DNA from: Lysobacterales bacterium
Lineage (GTDB): Bacteria; Pseudomonadota; Gammaproteobacteria; Xanthomonadales; Xanthomonadaceae
Assembly: GCA_019510125.1 (NCBI GenBank)
Contig: JAEKKX010000008.1
Coordinates: 62,001 to 126,000, forward strand
Direction of reading: 5' to 3'
Length of the DNA: 64,000 nucleotides
The position numbers and the translations under genes were made by a program. Below are positions 25,962 through 35,518 of this stretch, one piece after another. The notes under the pieces were generated by a model, which was not told where the DNA came from, made no database searches, and saw nothing but the letters and a program-made list of their open reading frames with translations. Each line of letters begins with the position of its first letter. Position 1 is the stretch's first letter.

Positions 25962-26818
25962 TCGATGTTCTGGGCCTGTTCGCGGATCTGGTCGATCAGC
26001 ACCTTGAGCTCCACCGCCAGCGCGGAGGTGCGCGCGTCCACCGACTTCGAGCCGAAGGTGTTGGCCTCGCGGTTGAACTCCTGCAGCAGGAAGTCGAGGC
26101 GGCGGCCCACCGCGTCCTTCTGCTTCAGCGCGCGGCGCAGCTCGGCGATGTGGCTGTCGAGGCGGTCCAGTTCCTCGTCCACGTCGAGCTTCTGCAGCGC
26201 CAGCACCAGCTCCTGCTCGAAGCGGCCCGGGTCCAGCGGCTGCGGGAGGTCGGCGAGCCGGTGTTCCAGCTTCTGCCGCTGGCCGGCGCGGATCGCCGGC
26301 ATCAGCGTGCGCGCGTCGGCGGCGTGCCTGGCGATCGCGTCCACGCGCTCGAGGATCACCGCGGCCAGCTTGCCGCCCTCGCGTTCGCGGGCTTCGACGA
26401 ACTGCGCCAGCGTCTCGTCCAGCAGCGACAGCGCCTCGGCGTGCAGCGCCGCCGGGTCGTCGGCGTGCGACTGCAGCACGCCGGGAAACTTCAGCAGGTC
26501 GGTCATCTCCACCCGCATCGCCGGGAAGTGCTCCTGCAGGTTGCGGCCCAGCGCCGCGAGCTGCGCCACGCGCGCGGCGTTGAGCTGCAGCGCGTCGTCG
26601 CGTTCGTCGCTGCGCAGGCGCATGGTGAGGTCGAGCTTGCCGCGCGACAGCCGCGCCGCGATCCGTTCGCGCAGCGCCGGTTCGGCCGCGCGCAGGTCGT
26701 CGGGCAGGCGTGTGCCGACTTCGAGGAAACGGTGGTTCACCGCGCGCAGCTCGCAGCCGAGCGTGCCCCAGGGCGTGCTCCGCTCGGCGGCGGCGAAGGC
26801 GGTCATGCTGCGGATCAT
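25958..26818 (-). CDS. yicC: YicC family protein (endoribonuclease-related)
   Basis: 286 residues with the YicC N-terminal domain ([32 protein letters not shown]) and the DUF1732 C-terminal domain ([22 protein letters not shown]). E. coli YicC is reported to act on RNA, including small RNAs. ATG 26818 is at the conserved N-terminus. It is divergent from rph across 153 bases, an arrangement also seen in E. coli. Confidence 0.94.
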   Translation of the reverse strand: MIRSMTAFAAAERSTPWGTLGCELRAVNHRFLEVGTRLPDDLRAAEPALRERIAARLSRGKLDLTMRLRSDERDDALQLNAARVAQLAALGRNLQEHFPAMRVEMTDLLKFPGVLQSHADDPAALHAEALSLLDETLAQFVEAREREGGKLAAVILERVDAIARHAADARTLMPAIRAGQRQKLEHRLADLPQPLDPGRFEQELVLALQKLDVDEELDRLDSHIAELRRALKQKDAVGRRLDFLLQEFNREANTFGSKSVDARTSALAVELKVLIDQIREQAQNIE

Positions 26819-26971
26819 CGGGTGTCCTGGGCGGGGGCCGGGGTCGGCGAGACCGCCATTGTCCGCCATCCGGCGCGCCGGTTGGGGCCCGCCGCCCCGC
26901 CGCGCGGCCGCGCGGGGGAGGGCGCGGGCGCCGGTGATAGACTGCGCCGCCCGCACGCCGAGCAACGCCGC

Positions 26972-27712
26972 ATGACCATCGCCCGCCCCAGTGGCCGCCG
27001 CCCCGACCAGTTGCGCCCGGTCCGCATCGAACGCAGCCACACCCGCCACGCAGAGGGTTCGGTGCTCGTGTGCTTCGGCGATACCCGGGTGCTGTGCACC
27101 GCCAGCGTCGAGAACAAGGTGCCGGGTTTCCTGCGCGGCAAGGGCGAGGGCTGGGTCACCGCCGAGTACGGCATGCTGCCGCGCGCCACCCACACCCGCA
27201 GCGACCGCGAGGCCGCGCGCGGCAAGCAGGGCGGGCGCACGCTGGAGATCCAGCGCCTGATCGGCCGCGCGCTGCGCGCCTGCGTCGATCGCAACGCGCT
27301 GGGCGAGCGCACGATCACCCTCGACTGCGACGTGCTGCAGGCCGACGGCGGCACCCGCACCGCGGCGATCACCGGCGCCTACGTGGCGCTGGTCGATGCG
27401 GTGCGCTGGCTGCAGACGCGCAAGGACTACGTGCCGCCGAAGGGCGGCCGCGACCCGATCCACGGCGCGGTCGCCGCGGTCTCGGTCGGCGTCTACCGCG
27501 GCGTGCCGGTGCTGGACCTCGACTACGCCGAGGACAGCGACTGCGACACCGACATGAACGTGGTGATGAACGACGGCGGCGGCTTCATCGAACTCCAGGG
27601 CACGGCCGAGGGCCATGCCTTCCGCCGCGACGAACTCGACGCGCTGCTCGGCCTCGCCGAACAGGGCATCGGCGAACTGTTCGCGGCGCAGCGCGCGGCG
27701 CTGGCGGGCTGA
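26972..27712 (+). CDS. rph: RNase PH
   Basis: Phosphorolytic 3' exonuclease that trims tRNA 3' ends. 246 residues with [33 protein letters not shown], the [20 protein letters not shown] segment, [19 protein letters not shown] and the phosphate/metal region [15 protein letters not shown]-like (here [19 protein letters not shown]). Asp residues of the active site ([10 protein letters not shown]) are present. A TGATAGACT about 30 bases upstream looks like an extended -10 element. Confidence 0.97.
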   Translation: MTIARPSGRRPDQLRPVRIERSHTRHAEGSVLVCFGDTRVLCTASVENKVPGFLRGKGEGWVTAEYGMLPRATHTRSDREAARGKQGGRTLEIQRLIGRALRACVDRNALGERTITLDCDVLQADGGTRTAAITGAYVALVDAVRWLQTRKDYVPPKGGRDPIHGAVAAVSVGVYRGVPVLDLDYAEDSDCDTDMNVVMNDGGGFIELQGTAEGHAFRRDELDALLGLAEQGIGELFAAQRAALAG

Positions 27713-27714
27713 GC

Positions 27715-28125
27715 GTGGCCGCGCGCAAGCACATCGCCTGTTTCGCGCTGGTGGTGGACGACTACGACCGCGCGATCGACTTCTATATCGACGCGCTCGG
27801 CTTCGAGCTGCGCGAGGACCGCCTGCTCGGCGCGGTCCCCGGCAACGCCACCAAACGCTGGGTGGTGGTCGCGCCGGCCGGGGCCGAGACCGGCGTGCTG
27901 CTGGCGCAGGCCGCCAACGATGCCCAGCGCGCGAGCATCGGCCGCCAGACCGGCGGCCGCGTCGGCTTCTTCCTGCACACCGACGACTTCCGCCGCGACC
28001 ACGCCGCGATGCTCGCGAAGGGCGTGCGCTTCGTCGAGTCGCCGCGCGAGGAGGCCTACGGCACCGTGGTGGTGTTCGAGGACCCGTACGGCAACCGCTG
28101 GGACCTGGTGGAACCGCGCGGATGA
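27715..28125 (+). CDS. VOC superfamily (glyoxalase/bleomycin-resistance fold) protein
   Basis: 136-residue single VOC-type protein with paired beta-alpha-beta-beta-beta modules: [26 protein letters not shown] and [26 protein letters not shown], ending in [16 protein letters not shown]. The GTG at 27715 lies 2 bases after the rph stop. The 3' end overlaps rdgB by ATGA, so rph-VOC-rdgB form one unit. Substrate unknown. Confidence 0.85.
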   Translation: MAARKHIACFALVVDDYDRAIDFYIDALGFELREDRLLGAVPGNATKRWVVVAPAGAETGVLLAQAANDAQRASIGRQTGGRVGFFLHTDDFRRDHAAMLAKGVRFVESPREEAYGTVVVFEDPYGNRWDLVEPRG

Positions 28126-28718
28126 AGCTCGTCCTCGCCAGCGGCAACGCCGGCAAGCTCGCCGAACTGCGCGACCTGCTGGGCGATCTCGACGTCGAGC
28201 TGCACGCGCAGTCCGAGTTCGGCGTCGAGGACGCCGAGGAGACCGGCCTGACCTTCGTCGAGAACGCGATCCTCAAGGCGCGGCATGCGTCGCGCGCGAC
28301 CGGACTGCCGGCCTTGGGCGACGATTCGGGGATCTGCGTCGATGCGCTCGACGGCGCGCCGGGGCTGTACAGCGCGCGCTACAGCGGCGTCCACGGCGAC
28401 GCCGCGGCGAACATCGCCAAGCTGCTCGACGCCCTGCACGACGTGCCCGACGCACGCCGCGGCGCGCGCTTCGTCTGCGTGCTGGCGCTGCTGCGCCATG
28501 CCGACGACCCGCAGCCGCTGATCGCCGAGGGCGTGTGGGAAGGCCGCGTGCTGCACGCGCCGCGCGGCGCCGGCGGGTTCGGCTACGACCCGGTGTTCTT
28601 CGATCCGGAGCGCGGGCAGGGCGCGGCCGAACTCGAGGCTGCGCTGAAAAATCGAATCAGCCATCGCGGCCGCGCGCTGGACGTGCTGCGTGCGCGGCTG
28701 CACGAGGCGTTGCGCTGA
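28122..28718 (+). CDS. rdgB: RdgB, XTP/dITP pyrophosphatase
   Basis: Removes non-canonical purine nucleoside triphosphates (dITP, XTP) from the pool. 198 residues with [40 protein letters not shown] and [10 protein letters not shown], ending in [10 protein letters not shown], the complete Ham1 family pattern. The start overlaps the VOC stop. The following hemW is the usual neighbour. Confidence 0.97.
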   Translation: MKLVLASGNAGKLAELRDLLGDLDVELHAQSEFGVEDAEETGLTFVENAILKARHASRATGLPALGDDSGICVDALDGAPGLYSARYSGVHGDAAANIAKLLDALHDVPDARRGARFVCVLALLRHADDPQPLIAEGVWEGRVLHAPRGAGGFGYDPVFFDPERGQGAAELEAALKNRISHRGRALDVLRARLHEALR

Positions 28719-28735
28719 GGCGCACGCAGGCTCGC

Positions 28736-29962
28736 ATGCTGTCGTTGCCGCCCCTGTCCCTGTACGTCCACCTGCCGTGGTGCGTGCGCAAGTGCCCGTA
28801 CTGCGACTTCAACTCGCACGAATACCGCGACGCCGCCGGCGGCCCGCCGCCGTTCGCCGCCTACGTCGATGCCCTGATCGCCGATCTCGACCTCGACCTG
28901 CCGCTGGCGTGGGGTCGCACCGTGCACAGCGTGTTCTTCGGCGGCGGCACGCCCAGCCTGTTCCCGGCCGCGGCCATCGACCGCTTCCTGCAGGCGGCAA
29001 GCGCCCGGCTGCGCTTCGCGCCCGGCTGCGAGATCACCCTGGAGACCAATCCCGGCACCGCCGAGCACGGCCGCTTCGGCGACTACCTGCGCGCCGGCGT
29101 CAACCGCGTGTCGTTCGGCATCCAGAGTTTCGACGACGGCTGCCTGCGCCGGCTCGGCCGCATCCACGACAGCACCCAGGCCGAGGCCGCGGTGAAGCTG
29201 GCGCAGGACGCGGGCCTCGACAATCTCAACCTCGACCTGATGTACGCGCTGCCCGGGCAGACGCTGGCGATGGCGCTGCACGACCTCGAGCGCGCGTTCG
29301 CGCTGGCGCCGGCGCACATCAGCCACTACCAGTTGACGCTGGAGCCCAACACCGTGTTCGCCGCGCGCCCGCCCGAGCACCTGCCCGACGAGGACCTCGC
29401 CTGGGACATGCAGGAGCAGGGCCAGGCGCTGCTCGCCGCCGCCGGCTACGCGCAGTACGAGATCAGCGCCTACGCCCGGCCCGGCCGCCAGTGCGCGCAC
29501 AACCTCAACTACTGGCGCTTCGGCGACTACCTCGGCATCGGCGCCGGCGCGCACGGCAAGCTCTCCCTGCCCGCGGAAGGCGGCGACGCCGGGCGCATCC
29601 TGCGCCGCTGGAAGCTCAAGCACCCGGCGGCGTACCTGGCGCAGGCCGGGACCGCGGCGGCGATCGGCGGCGACGAGGACATCGCGCCGGCGCAGCGGCC
29701 GTTCGAGTACATGCTGAACCTGCTCCGACTGCGCGAGGGCTTCGCGCTGGCGGCCTTCGAGGCGCGCACCGGGCTGCCGCGCGCGGCGATCGCCGCGCCG
29801 CTGGCGGAGGCGGTCGCCGCCGGCTGGCTGGTCGTCGGGGACGAGCGCGTGCGGCCCACCGAGTCCGGCCTGCGCTTCGCGAACGACGTCATCGCGCTGT
29901 TCCTGCCGGCGCCGGGCCCGGCCGTCGCGGCGCAGGCCGCCGCGCACGGCGCTGCGCCATGA
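28736..29962 (+). CDS. hemW: HemW, radical SAM heme chaperone
   Basis: Radical SAM protein, related to HemN but acting as a heme-transfer chaperone. The cluster motif C-x3-C-x2-C is Cys16, Cys20, Cys23 in WCVRKCPYCDF, without the extra Cys (here Asp-Phe) that marks true HemN coproporphyrinogen oxidases. FFGGGTPSLF and NLDLMYALPGQT are present, along with the C-terminal HemN domain. 408 residues. It starts 18 bases after rdgB. Confidence 0.95.
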   Translation: MLSLPPLSLYVHLPWCVRKCPYCDFNSHEYRDAAGGPPPFAAYVDALIADLDLDLPLAWGRTVHSVFFGGGTPSLFPAAAIDRFLQAASARLRFAPGCEITLETNPGTAEHGRFGDYLRAGVNRVSFGIQSFDDGCLRRLGRIHDSTQAEAAVKLAQDAGLDNLNLDLMYALPGQTLAMALHDLERAFALAPAHISHYQLTLEPNTVFAARPPEHLPDEDLAWDMQEQGQALLAAAGYAQYEISAYARPGRQCAHNLNYWRFGDYLGIGAGAHGKLSLPAEGGDAGRILRRWKLKHPAAYLAQAGTAAAIGGDEDIAPAQRPFEYMLNLLRLREGFALAAFEARTGLPRAAIAAPLAEAVAAGWLVVGDERVRPTESGLRFANDVIALFLPAPGPAVAAQAAAHGAAP

Positions 29963-30067
29963 GCCGCCAGCCGGGTCCGCGGCGCCGCCTTTCCCGGTGC
30001 GGGAGTTGGCTCGCGATGCCCGGACATGTTAAGAAATGCGGATAACGTCGCACTTCCACAGGCTGAA

Positions 30068-32779
30068 ATGAGCCCGCCCAACGACCTTCCCGACCTCGCG
30101 CCGAAGACCCTGGCCTCCGCCGGCCTTCCGCGCCGCGTGCGACGCACGCTGGATCGGGTGCTGGCGCTCGCCAGCGAGGAGTTGGAGAAGAACCTGGTCG
30201 CGGCCGTCTCCGACTTCGAGGAGGAGCTGTTCCGGCTCGGCGAGCGCGGCGGCACCACCGGCGGCGGTTCGATGGTCGACTACATGCACACCCTGCGCGT
30301 GGTGCGCCTCAACCGCCACGACCTGGTGCCGCGCTTCATGCAACTGCTGGAAGCCAGCCTCGCCGGCCTGCGCCGGCCGAGCGCGATCCAGAGCCTCTCG
30401 CGCCCGTCCTCGACGCCGCCGCCGGCGCTGAATTTCCGCAATCTCAGCCTCGTCGACGAGTCGATGATGGACGAGGGCGCGGTGCTGCACGAGATCGCCT
30501 CGCGGCAGGAATCGCGCACCAACCTCGTGCTGCACCTGCTGGGCCAGCGCTTCGCGGTGCTCGCGGCGGCGCCGGCCTTCGACGGGGAGCGCGTCCCGCT
30601 GGGCCCGCAGGCGCTGTGCCGCGCGATCCGGCAGGCGGTCGAGCCGCTGCAGCTCAACCACGCCGCGCGTCCGCTGTTCTACCGTACCTTCGACCGCCGG
30701 GTGATGGCGTACTACCCGATGCTGTGCGAGAAGCTGGACGCGCTGCTGATGGAGGAGGGCGTGCTGCCCGGCCTCACTTACGTGCCGATGCGGACCCGTG
30801 CGTCCGGCGTCGACGATCAGGACGCGCCGGCGCAGGACCAGCCGACGCCGGGGACGCGGCCGGAGCCCGGGACCCCCGCCGCGCGCGCGCCCGGCGGCGA
30901 TCCCGTGGCGTTCGGCGAGCGGCGGCCCGCGGGCGAGCCCGGCGGCGGGTTCGGTCGCGGCGCGACCGGTGGCGCGGCCGAATCGGGCGGACCGTCTCCG
31001 GGCGGTCCCGGCGGCGCCGCGGCCGGCGGCCCGGGCGCTTCCGGCGGTCCCGGCGGCGGTGGCGGCTATGCCGGCGGCGGCGGTGCGGGCGGCGGACAGG
31101 CCTACGACGGCAATCGTCCGCACACGACCTGGATGGGACAGGCCATCCCGCACGCCGAAGTCGACGAGATGCAGTCCTTCCGGGAACTGCACCAACTGCT
31201 GAACCAGCGCCGGATCCGCAACGAACGGATGAATCCGGTGCCGCCCGGCGCGCGCAACGAAACCCCGATCCCGACCCGCGACCTGCTGCAGACCCTGGGT
31301 CGCCTGGACGCCCAGTCGGACCTGCCGAGCGGCGCCGCCAGCATCGAGGACATCAAGCAGTCGATGCTGGCCCAGGCGCGCCAGCAGCACGGTGGACCGG
31401 TCGCGCTGGCGCCGGCCGACAACGACACGTTCGACCTGCTCGGGCTGCTCTACAGCCACCTCAACCGCGAGATCCGCGAGGATGCGCCGGCCGCGGCCCT
31501 GATCAAGCGCCTGCAGCTCACCCTGCTGCGCGTGGCGCTGCAGGATCGCGCCTTCTTCGTCCGGCCGAACCACCCGGCCCGCCAGTTGCTGAGCACGGTC
31601 TCGGAAACCGCGGCCAAGTGGCTCGCCGACGACGACATCGATCCGACGTTGCTGGCGCCGCTGCAGGAGGCCGTCACCCACGCCGTCAAGCACTACGACG
31701 GCGACGTCTCGGTGTTCGAGCAGAGCAACCGCGAGCTCAAGACCCACATCGACGCGCAGGCCAAGCGCGCCGAGACCCTGGAGCGCCGCCACGTCGAGGC
31801 CGCGCGCGGCAAGGAAAAGCTCGAAGCGGCCAAGCTCCGCGCCGAGCAGACGCTGGCCGAGATCGTCGGCGACGCCTCGCTGCCGAAGTTCAATCGCGCG
31901 CTGCTCAACCAGTCGTGGGCGGATGTGCTCACGCTGACCTTCCTGCGCCACGGCGAGGGTTCGGAGGAGTGGAAGCGCCAGCTCGATGCGACCCGCCAGA
32001 TCGTTTCCGCCTGCGCCCAGCGCGATACCGAGGCCGAACACCCGGCGCTCAAGGCCCACGTCGAAAGCGCGCTCAAGCAGGTCGGTTACCACGACGAGGA
32101 AGCCGACGTCATTTCCCGACGGCTGTCGAGCAGCCTGCGCGAGGAAGAGGACGGCGAGTCTCGCACCGAGCTGACCATGAAGCTCAAGGCGCGCGTGCGC
32201 CTGGGCGAGGAAGCCGCGCAGAAGGCGCGCAAGCCGGACCTGCCGCAGCGCAGCGAGCACGAGCAGGAATGCTACGAACAACTGCGCCTGCTGCCGTTCG
32301 GCACCTGGCTGGAATTCGTCACCAACCAGCAGGGCGACGTGGTCCGCCGGCGCATGTCGTGGTTCAGCCCGATCACCGGCAACGCGCTGTTCGTCAACCA
32401 GCGCGGCCAGCGCGTCGGCGAACATTCGCTGGACAGCCTCGCGAGGATGATGGCCAAGGACCAGTTGCGCGTCGTCACCGCGCAGCGCGCGGGCCTGGTC
32501 GATCGCGCCTGGCACGCCGCGCTCAACGCCCTGCGCACCCTCACCGGCAATCGCCGCGAAGGCCAGGAGCAGGATGACGAGGCCGAAATGCCGTCGGACG
32601 TGGCCGTGCGCTCCTCGCCGGCGGCGCCGCTGGAGCCGCTCGACGCGCCGGCCGCGCGCTCGGTGCCGGCCGCCGGCGCCGCGCCCCCGGCCGCGCCCGG
32701 GTTTCGCCGGACGGTCGAGCCCTACCCGGGACTGATCGGCGACGAGTCCGCGCCGCCGCCGCAGGGAGATGATCGATGA
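30068..32779 (+). CDS. DUF1631 family protein, first copy (translationally coupled to a PilZ gene)
   Basis: About 903 residues from ATG 30068 (an upstream in-frame ATG at 30026 is possible). Mostly helical and soluble, with a Gly/Pro/Ala-rich unstructured linker (about 265-360) and a C-terminal beta domain (GTWLEFVTNQQGDVVRRRMS, GNALFVNQRGQRVGEHSLD). The biochemical function of DUF1631 is unknown; old annotations as thymidine phosphorylase are not supported by motifs. Its stop overlaps the PilZ start (ATGA), suggesting a c-di-GMP link. A second family member lies at 48265-50700. Upstream, TTAAGAAATGCGGATAACG is an AT-rich patch that may carry the promoter. Confidence 0.82.
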   Translation: MSPPNDLPDLAPKTLASAGLPRRVRRTLDRVLALASEELEKNLVAAVSDFEEELFRLGERGGTTGGGSMVDYMHTLRVVRLNRHDLVPRFMQLLEASLAGLRRPSAIQSLSRPSSTPPPALNFRNLSLVDESMMDEGAVLHEIASRQESRTNLVLHLLGQRFAVLAAAPAFDGERVPLGPQALCRAIRQAVEPLQLNHAARPLFYRTFDRRVMAYYPMLCEKLDALLMEEGVLPGLTYVPMRTRASGVDDQDAPAQDQPTPGTRPEPGTPAARAPGGDPVAFGERRPAGEPGGGFGRGATGGAAESGGPSPGGPGGAAAGGPGASGGPGGGGGYAGGGGAGGGQAYDGNRPHTTWMGQAIPHAEVDEMQSFRELHQLLNQRRIRNERMNPVPPGARNETPIPTRDLLQTLGRLDAQSDLPSGAASIEDIKQSMLAQARQQHGGPVALAPADNDTFDLLGLLYSHLNREIREDAPAAALIKRLQLTLLRVALQDRAFFVRPNHPARQLLSTVSETAAKWLADDDIDPTLLAPLQEAVTHAVKHYDGDVSVFEQSNRELKTHIDAQAKRAETLERRHVEAARGKEKLEAAKLRAEQTLAEIVGDASLPKFNRALLNQSWADVLTLTFLRHGEGSEEWKRQLDATRQIVSACAQRDTEAEHPALKAHVESALKQVGYHDEEADVISRRLSSSLREEEDGESRTELTMKLKARVRLGEEAAQKARKPDLPQRSEHEQECYEQLRLLPFGTWLEFVTNQQGDVVRRRMSWFSPITGNALFVNQRGQRVGEHSLDSLARMMAKDQLRVVTAQRAGLVDRAWHAALNALRTLTGNRREGQEQDDEAEMPSDVAVRSSPAAPLEPLDAPAARSVPAAGAAPPAAPGFRRTVEPYPGLIGDESAPPPQGDDR

Positions 32780-33123
32780 GCAAGCGCGAACATCGCCGCT
32801 CGCCGCGGCGCAAGGTCGCCGAAACCGTGCGCGTGGCCGACACGATGACCGAGGAAATCGTCGGCCGCCTCGGCAATCTCTCCGAAGGCGGCATGCTGCT
32901 GGTCGCCAGCGCATCGCTGGTCGAGGACGCGCTGTACCAGTTCCGCTTCCGCCTCCCGGGCGCGGAGGCGATCGACATCGAGGCCGGCGCGCACCTGCTC
33001 TGGCTCGATCGCTCCACCTCGCTCGGCCAGTCGTGGGCGGGGTTCCGCTTCATCTCGATGAGCGAGGACCACCGCGACGCCCTGCACGCCTGGATCGAAG
33101 CGCCCGGCGCCCATTACGACTGA
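32776..33123 (+). CDS. PilZ domain protein (c-di-GMP receptor)
   Basis: 115-residue single PilZ domain. The N-terminal Arg-rich motif (HRRSPRRKV, RxxxR type) and N-x-S-x-x-G (NLSEGGM) are the two c-di-GMP-contacting elements. The rest follows the PilZ barrel (WLDRSTSLGQSWAGFRFISM). It is translated from an ATG overlapping the DUF1631 stop. The target is unknown; the coupled DUF1631 protein is the obvious candidate partner. Confidence 0.9.
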   Translation: MSKREHRRSPRRKVAETVRVADTMTEEIVGRLGNLSEGGMLLVASASLVEDALYQFRFRLPGAEAIDIEAGAHLLWLDRSTSLGQSWAGFRFISMSEDHRDALHAWIEAPGAHYD

Positions 33124-33173
33124 TGCCTGCCGTCCTCCCGGGCGGCCTTGTGTCCACTTCCCCCGAGTTCGCC

Positions 33174-34505
33174 ATGTCCGCCGATCCGTCCCGTCTCTAC
33201 GCCGACCACCTTGCCGTCGTCCGCGCGCGCGCCGACGCCGCGCTCGAACGCGGCGGCTTCGACCACCTGGTCGTGCCCAGCGGCACGCTGCATTACCAGT
33301 TGTTCGACGACCGCGACTATCCGTACGCGGTCAATCCGCAGTTCAAGGCCTGGCTGCCGGTCACCCGCGCGCCGGGCAGTTGGCTGGTGCACACGCCCGG
33401 CGAGCGCCCGCAACTGATCTACCTGCAGCCGCACGACTACTGGCACGTGGTGCCCGAGGCGCCGAGCGGCGAATGGGTCGAGCATTTCGACATCCACGTC
33501 ATCCGCGAGCCGGAGGACGCCAAGCGCCTGCTGCCGAAGAACGCCGCCCGTTGCGCGATCCTCGGCGAAGCGCAGAGCGCGCTCGGCGCGTACGGCGCCT
33601 ATGCGCCGAACAATCCGGAGCCGGTGCTCGACTACCTGCACTACCACCGCGCGTACAAGACGCCGTACGAGATCGCGATGATGCGCGAGGCGACGCGCTG
33701 GGGCGTGCGCGGCCACCGCGCAGCCGAGCGCGCGTTCCGCGCCGGCGCCAGCGAGTTCGGCATCCACCTGGCGTACTGCCAGGCCGCGCGCCAGGACGCC
33801 AACGACCTGCCGTACGGCAACATCGTCTGCCTCGACGCGCACGCCGCGGTGCTGCACTACACCGATCGCGACCGCACGCCGCCGGCGCATGCGCGCAGCT
33901 TCCTGATCGACGCCGGCGCCAGCCACCGCGGCTACGCCTGCGACATCACCCGCACCTACGCCACCGACACGTTGGGCGAATTCCAGGCGCTCATCGACGC
34001 CGTCGACCGCGCCCAGCTCGCGATGTGCGCGCAGGTCCGCGCCGGCGTCGACTACCGCCGGATCCACCTCGACGCGCATCTCGCGCTGGCGACGATCCTG
34101 CGCGACTTCGGCCTGATCACGGTCGCGCCCGACGTCGCGGTCGAGACCGGCGTCAGCAGCGCCTTCTTCCCGCACGGCATCGGCCACGGCATCGGCCTGC
34201 AGGTGCACGAAGTCGCCGGTTTCGCGGCTTCCGACGCCGGCGGCACGATTCCCAAGCCCGAAGGCCACCCGTACCTGCGGCTCACCCGTACCCTCGAGCC
34301 CGGCATGGTCGTCACCATCGAACCGGGGATCTATTTCATCGACATGCTCCTCGACGCGCTCAAGGACAAGGGCCTCGGCCCCAGCGTCGACTGGAACCGC
34401 GTCGCCCAGTTCAGGCCCTACGGCGGCATCCGCATCGAGGACGACGTGGTGTGCACCGAAGGCGACCCGGTGAACCTGACGCGGGAAGGCTTCGCGGCGG
34501 GGTGA
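33174..34505 (+). CDS. pepQ: PepQ, Xaa-Pro dipeptidase
   Basis: M24 metallopeptidase that cleaves X-Pro dipeptides. From ATG 33174 it has 443 residues, the exact usual length of PepQ. The N-terminal domain begins LYADHLAVVRARADAALE. The metal ligands are in LIDAGASHRGYACDITRTY (two Asp), HGIGHGIGLQVHE (His), EPGIYF (Glu) and RIEDDV (Glu). An upstream in-frame ATG at 33123 overlaps the PilZ stop but adds non-conserved residues. Confidence 0.95.
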   Translation: MSADPSRLYADHLAVVRARADAALERGGFDHLVVPSGTLHYQLFDDRDYPYAVNPQFKAWLPVTRAPGSWLVHTPGERPQLIYLQPHDYWHVVPEAPSGEWVEHFDIHVIREPEDAKRLLPKNAARCAILGEAQSALGAYGAYAPNNPEPVLDYLHYHRAYKTPYEIAMMREATRWGVRGHRAAERAFRAGASEFGIHLAYCQAARQDANDLPYGNIVCLDAHAAVLHYTDRDRTPPAHARSFLIDAGASHRGYACDITRTYATDTLGEFQALIDAVDRAQLAMCAQVRAGVDYRRIHLDAHLALATILRDFGLITVAPDVAVETGVSSAFFPHGIGHGIGLQVHEVAGFAASDAGGTIPKPEGHPYLRLTRTLEPGMVVTIEPGIYFIDMLLDALKDKGLGPSVDWNRVAQFRPYGGIRIEDDVVCTEGDPVNLTREGFAAG

Positions 34506-34576
34506 GGCCCTCGCGGACGCGCCGGTCTGCGCCCCCGGCTTCCATGCTTTTTCGTCTTCTTCGTAGGAGCGACTTC

Positions 34577-34692
34577 GTAGGAGCGACGTGAGTCGCGACC
34601 CGATGCGCCACCGCGTCGCGACTCACGTCGCTCCTACGAACGAAACGCTTCGATGCGGTCGTGCCGCAGGCGATGTGCGATGAAAACGGCCG
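34577..34692. repeat. GTAGGAGCGACG hairpin repeat, copy A with 3' flank
   Basis: Inverted arms of 24 bases (34577-34600 and 34615-34638) around a 14-base spacer, followed by a flank ending ATGAAAACGGCCGAG that is shared with copy B. GTAG-headed hairpins of this size are typical dispersed elements in Xanthomonadaceae. Confidence 0.8.
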
Positions 34693-34923
34693 AGCCAGCA
34701 GGGCAGTCTCCAGCCCGCCACCAACAAAGCGCCCAGCCGCGGGATTCGATGGTCTGTTGCCGCGGATGGCAGATCCCTTCGCGGGCTTCGCCCGCGTTCG
34801 GGAGGACCGTCAGGCGCGCTGCCGTGGCCGGCGCGCAGGTTGATGCTTCGTTCGACGCCCGGTGCGATCGGATGCGTCGCGATGGTGGGCCAGGGGCCAC
34901 CCCGTGACTTTTTTGTCTTCTTT

Positions 34924-35046
34924 GTAGGAGCGACGTGAGTCGCGACCCGATGCCCCACCGCGTCGCGACTCACGTCGCTCCTACGAACGAAACGCTTCGA
35001 TGCGGTCGAAACGCGCCGCAGGCGATGTGCGATGAAAACGGCCGAG
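34924..35046. repeat. GTAGGAGCGACG hairpin repeat, copy B with 3' flank
   Basis: Nearly identical to copy A across hairpin and flank. The spacer differs at one position, and the flank differs by a few bases (GAAACGCGCCGCAGG instead of GTGCCGCAGG). The flank runs into the ribosome-binding region of the next small gene. Confidence 0.8.
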
Positions 35047-35059
35047 GAGCCCCAGCCGC

Positions 35060-35242
35060 ATGAAACGCTTCCACCGCTTCACGCTCGCCTGCTTCGCGAC
35101 CGCGATGTTGCTGTACGCCGTGGCGTGGATGCCCGGTGCAATCGGGTTCGGCGTCCTCGGGGTCGTGTTCGAGATCGTCGGCTGGGTGAGCCTGTTCTCC
35201 GATCATCGAAAAGCGCGCAGGGCGGGCCCTGGCCCGCCATGA
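35060..35242 (+). CDS. Small membrane protein of unknown function (60 aa)
   Basis: Starts MKRFHRFTLACFATAMLLYA, with two hydrophobic stretches (about 8-24 and 27-46) and a positively charged tail, consistent with a two-helix inner-membrane protein. AGGAG lies at suitable spacing before the ATG. The last residues (RRAGPGPP) are encoded by one arm of an inverted repeat (35219-35240), so the C-terminus may have been fixed by repeat insertion. No family recognised. Confidence 0.55.
   Translation: MKRFHRFTLACFATAMLLYAVAWMPGAIGFGVLGVVFEIVGWVSLFSDHRKARRAGPGPP
35219..35240. repeat. 22-bp inverted repeat, left arm
   Basis: AGGGCGGGCCCTGGCCCGCC followed by AT; its exact reverse complement is at 35418-35439. 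The two arms enclose about 180 bases without a recognisable gene (a fragment with GGGCTTCGCC and GGATGGCAAGCTGTTTCGGC). A diverged relative, GGTGGGCCAGGGGCCACCCC, is at 34887. Confidence 0.7.
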
Positions 35243-35417
35243 ACGCAGCGTGGGCCCGCGAAGTTCGGTGCCCAGTCCGATCAAAAGCAGATCCGCCTCC
35301 GGGCTTCGCCGTATCCGGGATGGCAAGCTGTTTCGGCGCCGCGCATCAACACAGGGAGCGACGTCGTCGTTCGACCGGCGTCTTCGTTCGATGCGCGAGA
35401 CGCACCGAAGCGTCGCA

Positions 35418-35439
35418 ATGGCGGGCCAGGGCCCGCCCT
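35418..35439. repeat. 22-bp inverted repeat, right arm
   Basis: Perfect reverse complement of 35219-35240, beginning ATGGCGGGCCAGGGCCCGCC. It lies 80 bases before the next small gene. Confidence 0.7.
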
Positions 35440-35518
35440 GTCGCCGGTTTCGCTATGCTGTGGCGCATCGTTCCGCCGGTGCCGTGGGCGCCGGCTCGCC
35501 CCGTTTCAGGTGATCGCC

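Larger units (their letters stand above)
34506..35059. other. Repeat island between pepQ and a small membrane-protein gene
   Basis: About 550 bases containing two copies of a larger repeat (34577-34692 and 34924-35046). Each copy has a long hairpin whose arms read GTAGGAGCGACGTGAGTCGC and its complement, then a shared flank (GAACGAAACGCTTCGATGCG ... CAGGCGATGTGCGATGAAAA). A truncated arm (GTAGGAGCGACTTC) sits at 34563. Between the copies lie about 230 bases with no gene, including GGGCTTCGCCCGCGTTCGGG and GGGCCAGGGGCCACCCC palindromes. Confidence 0.75.

Noticed and set aside
30029-32914. 961-codon minus-strand open frame opposite the first DUF1631 gene
   Set aside because: Shadow frame; no start signal or family pattern, whereas the plus frame couples by ATGA to PilZ.
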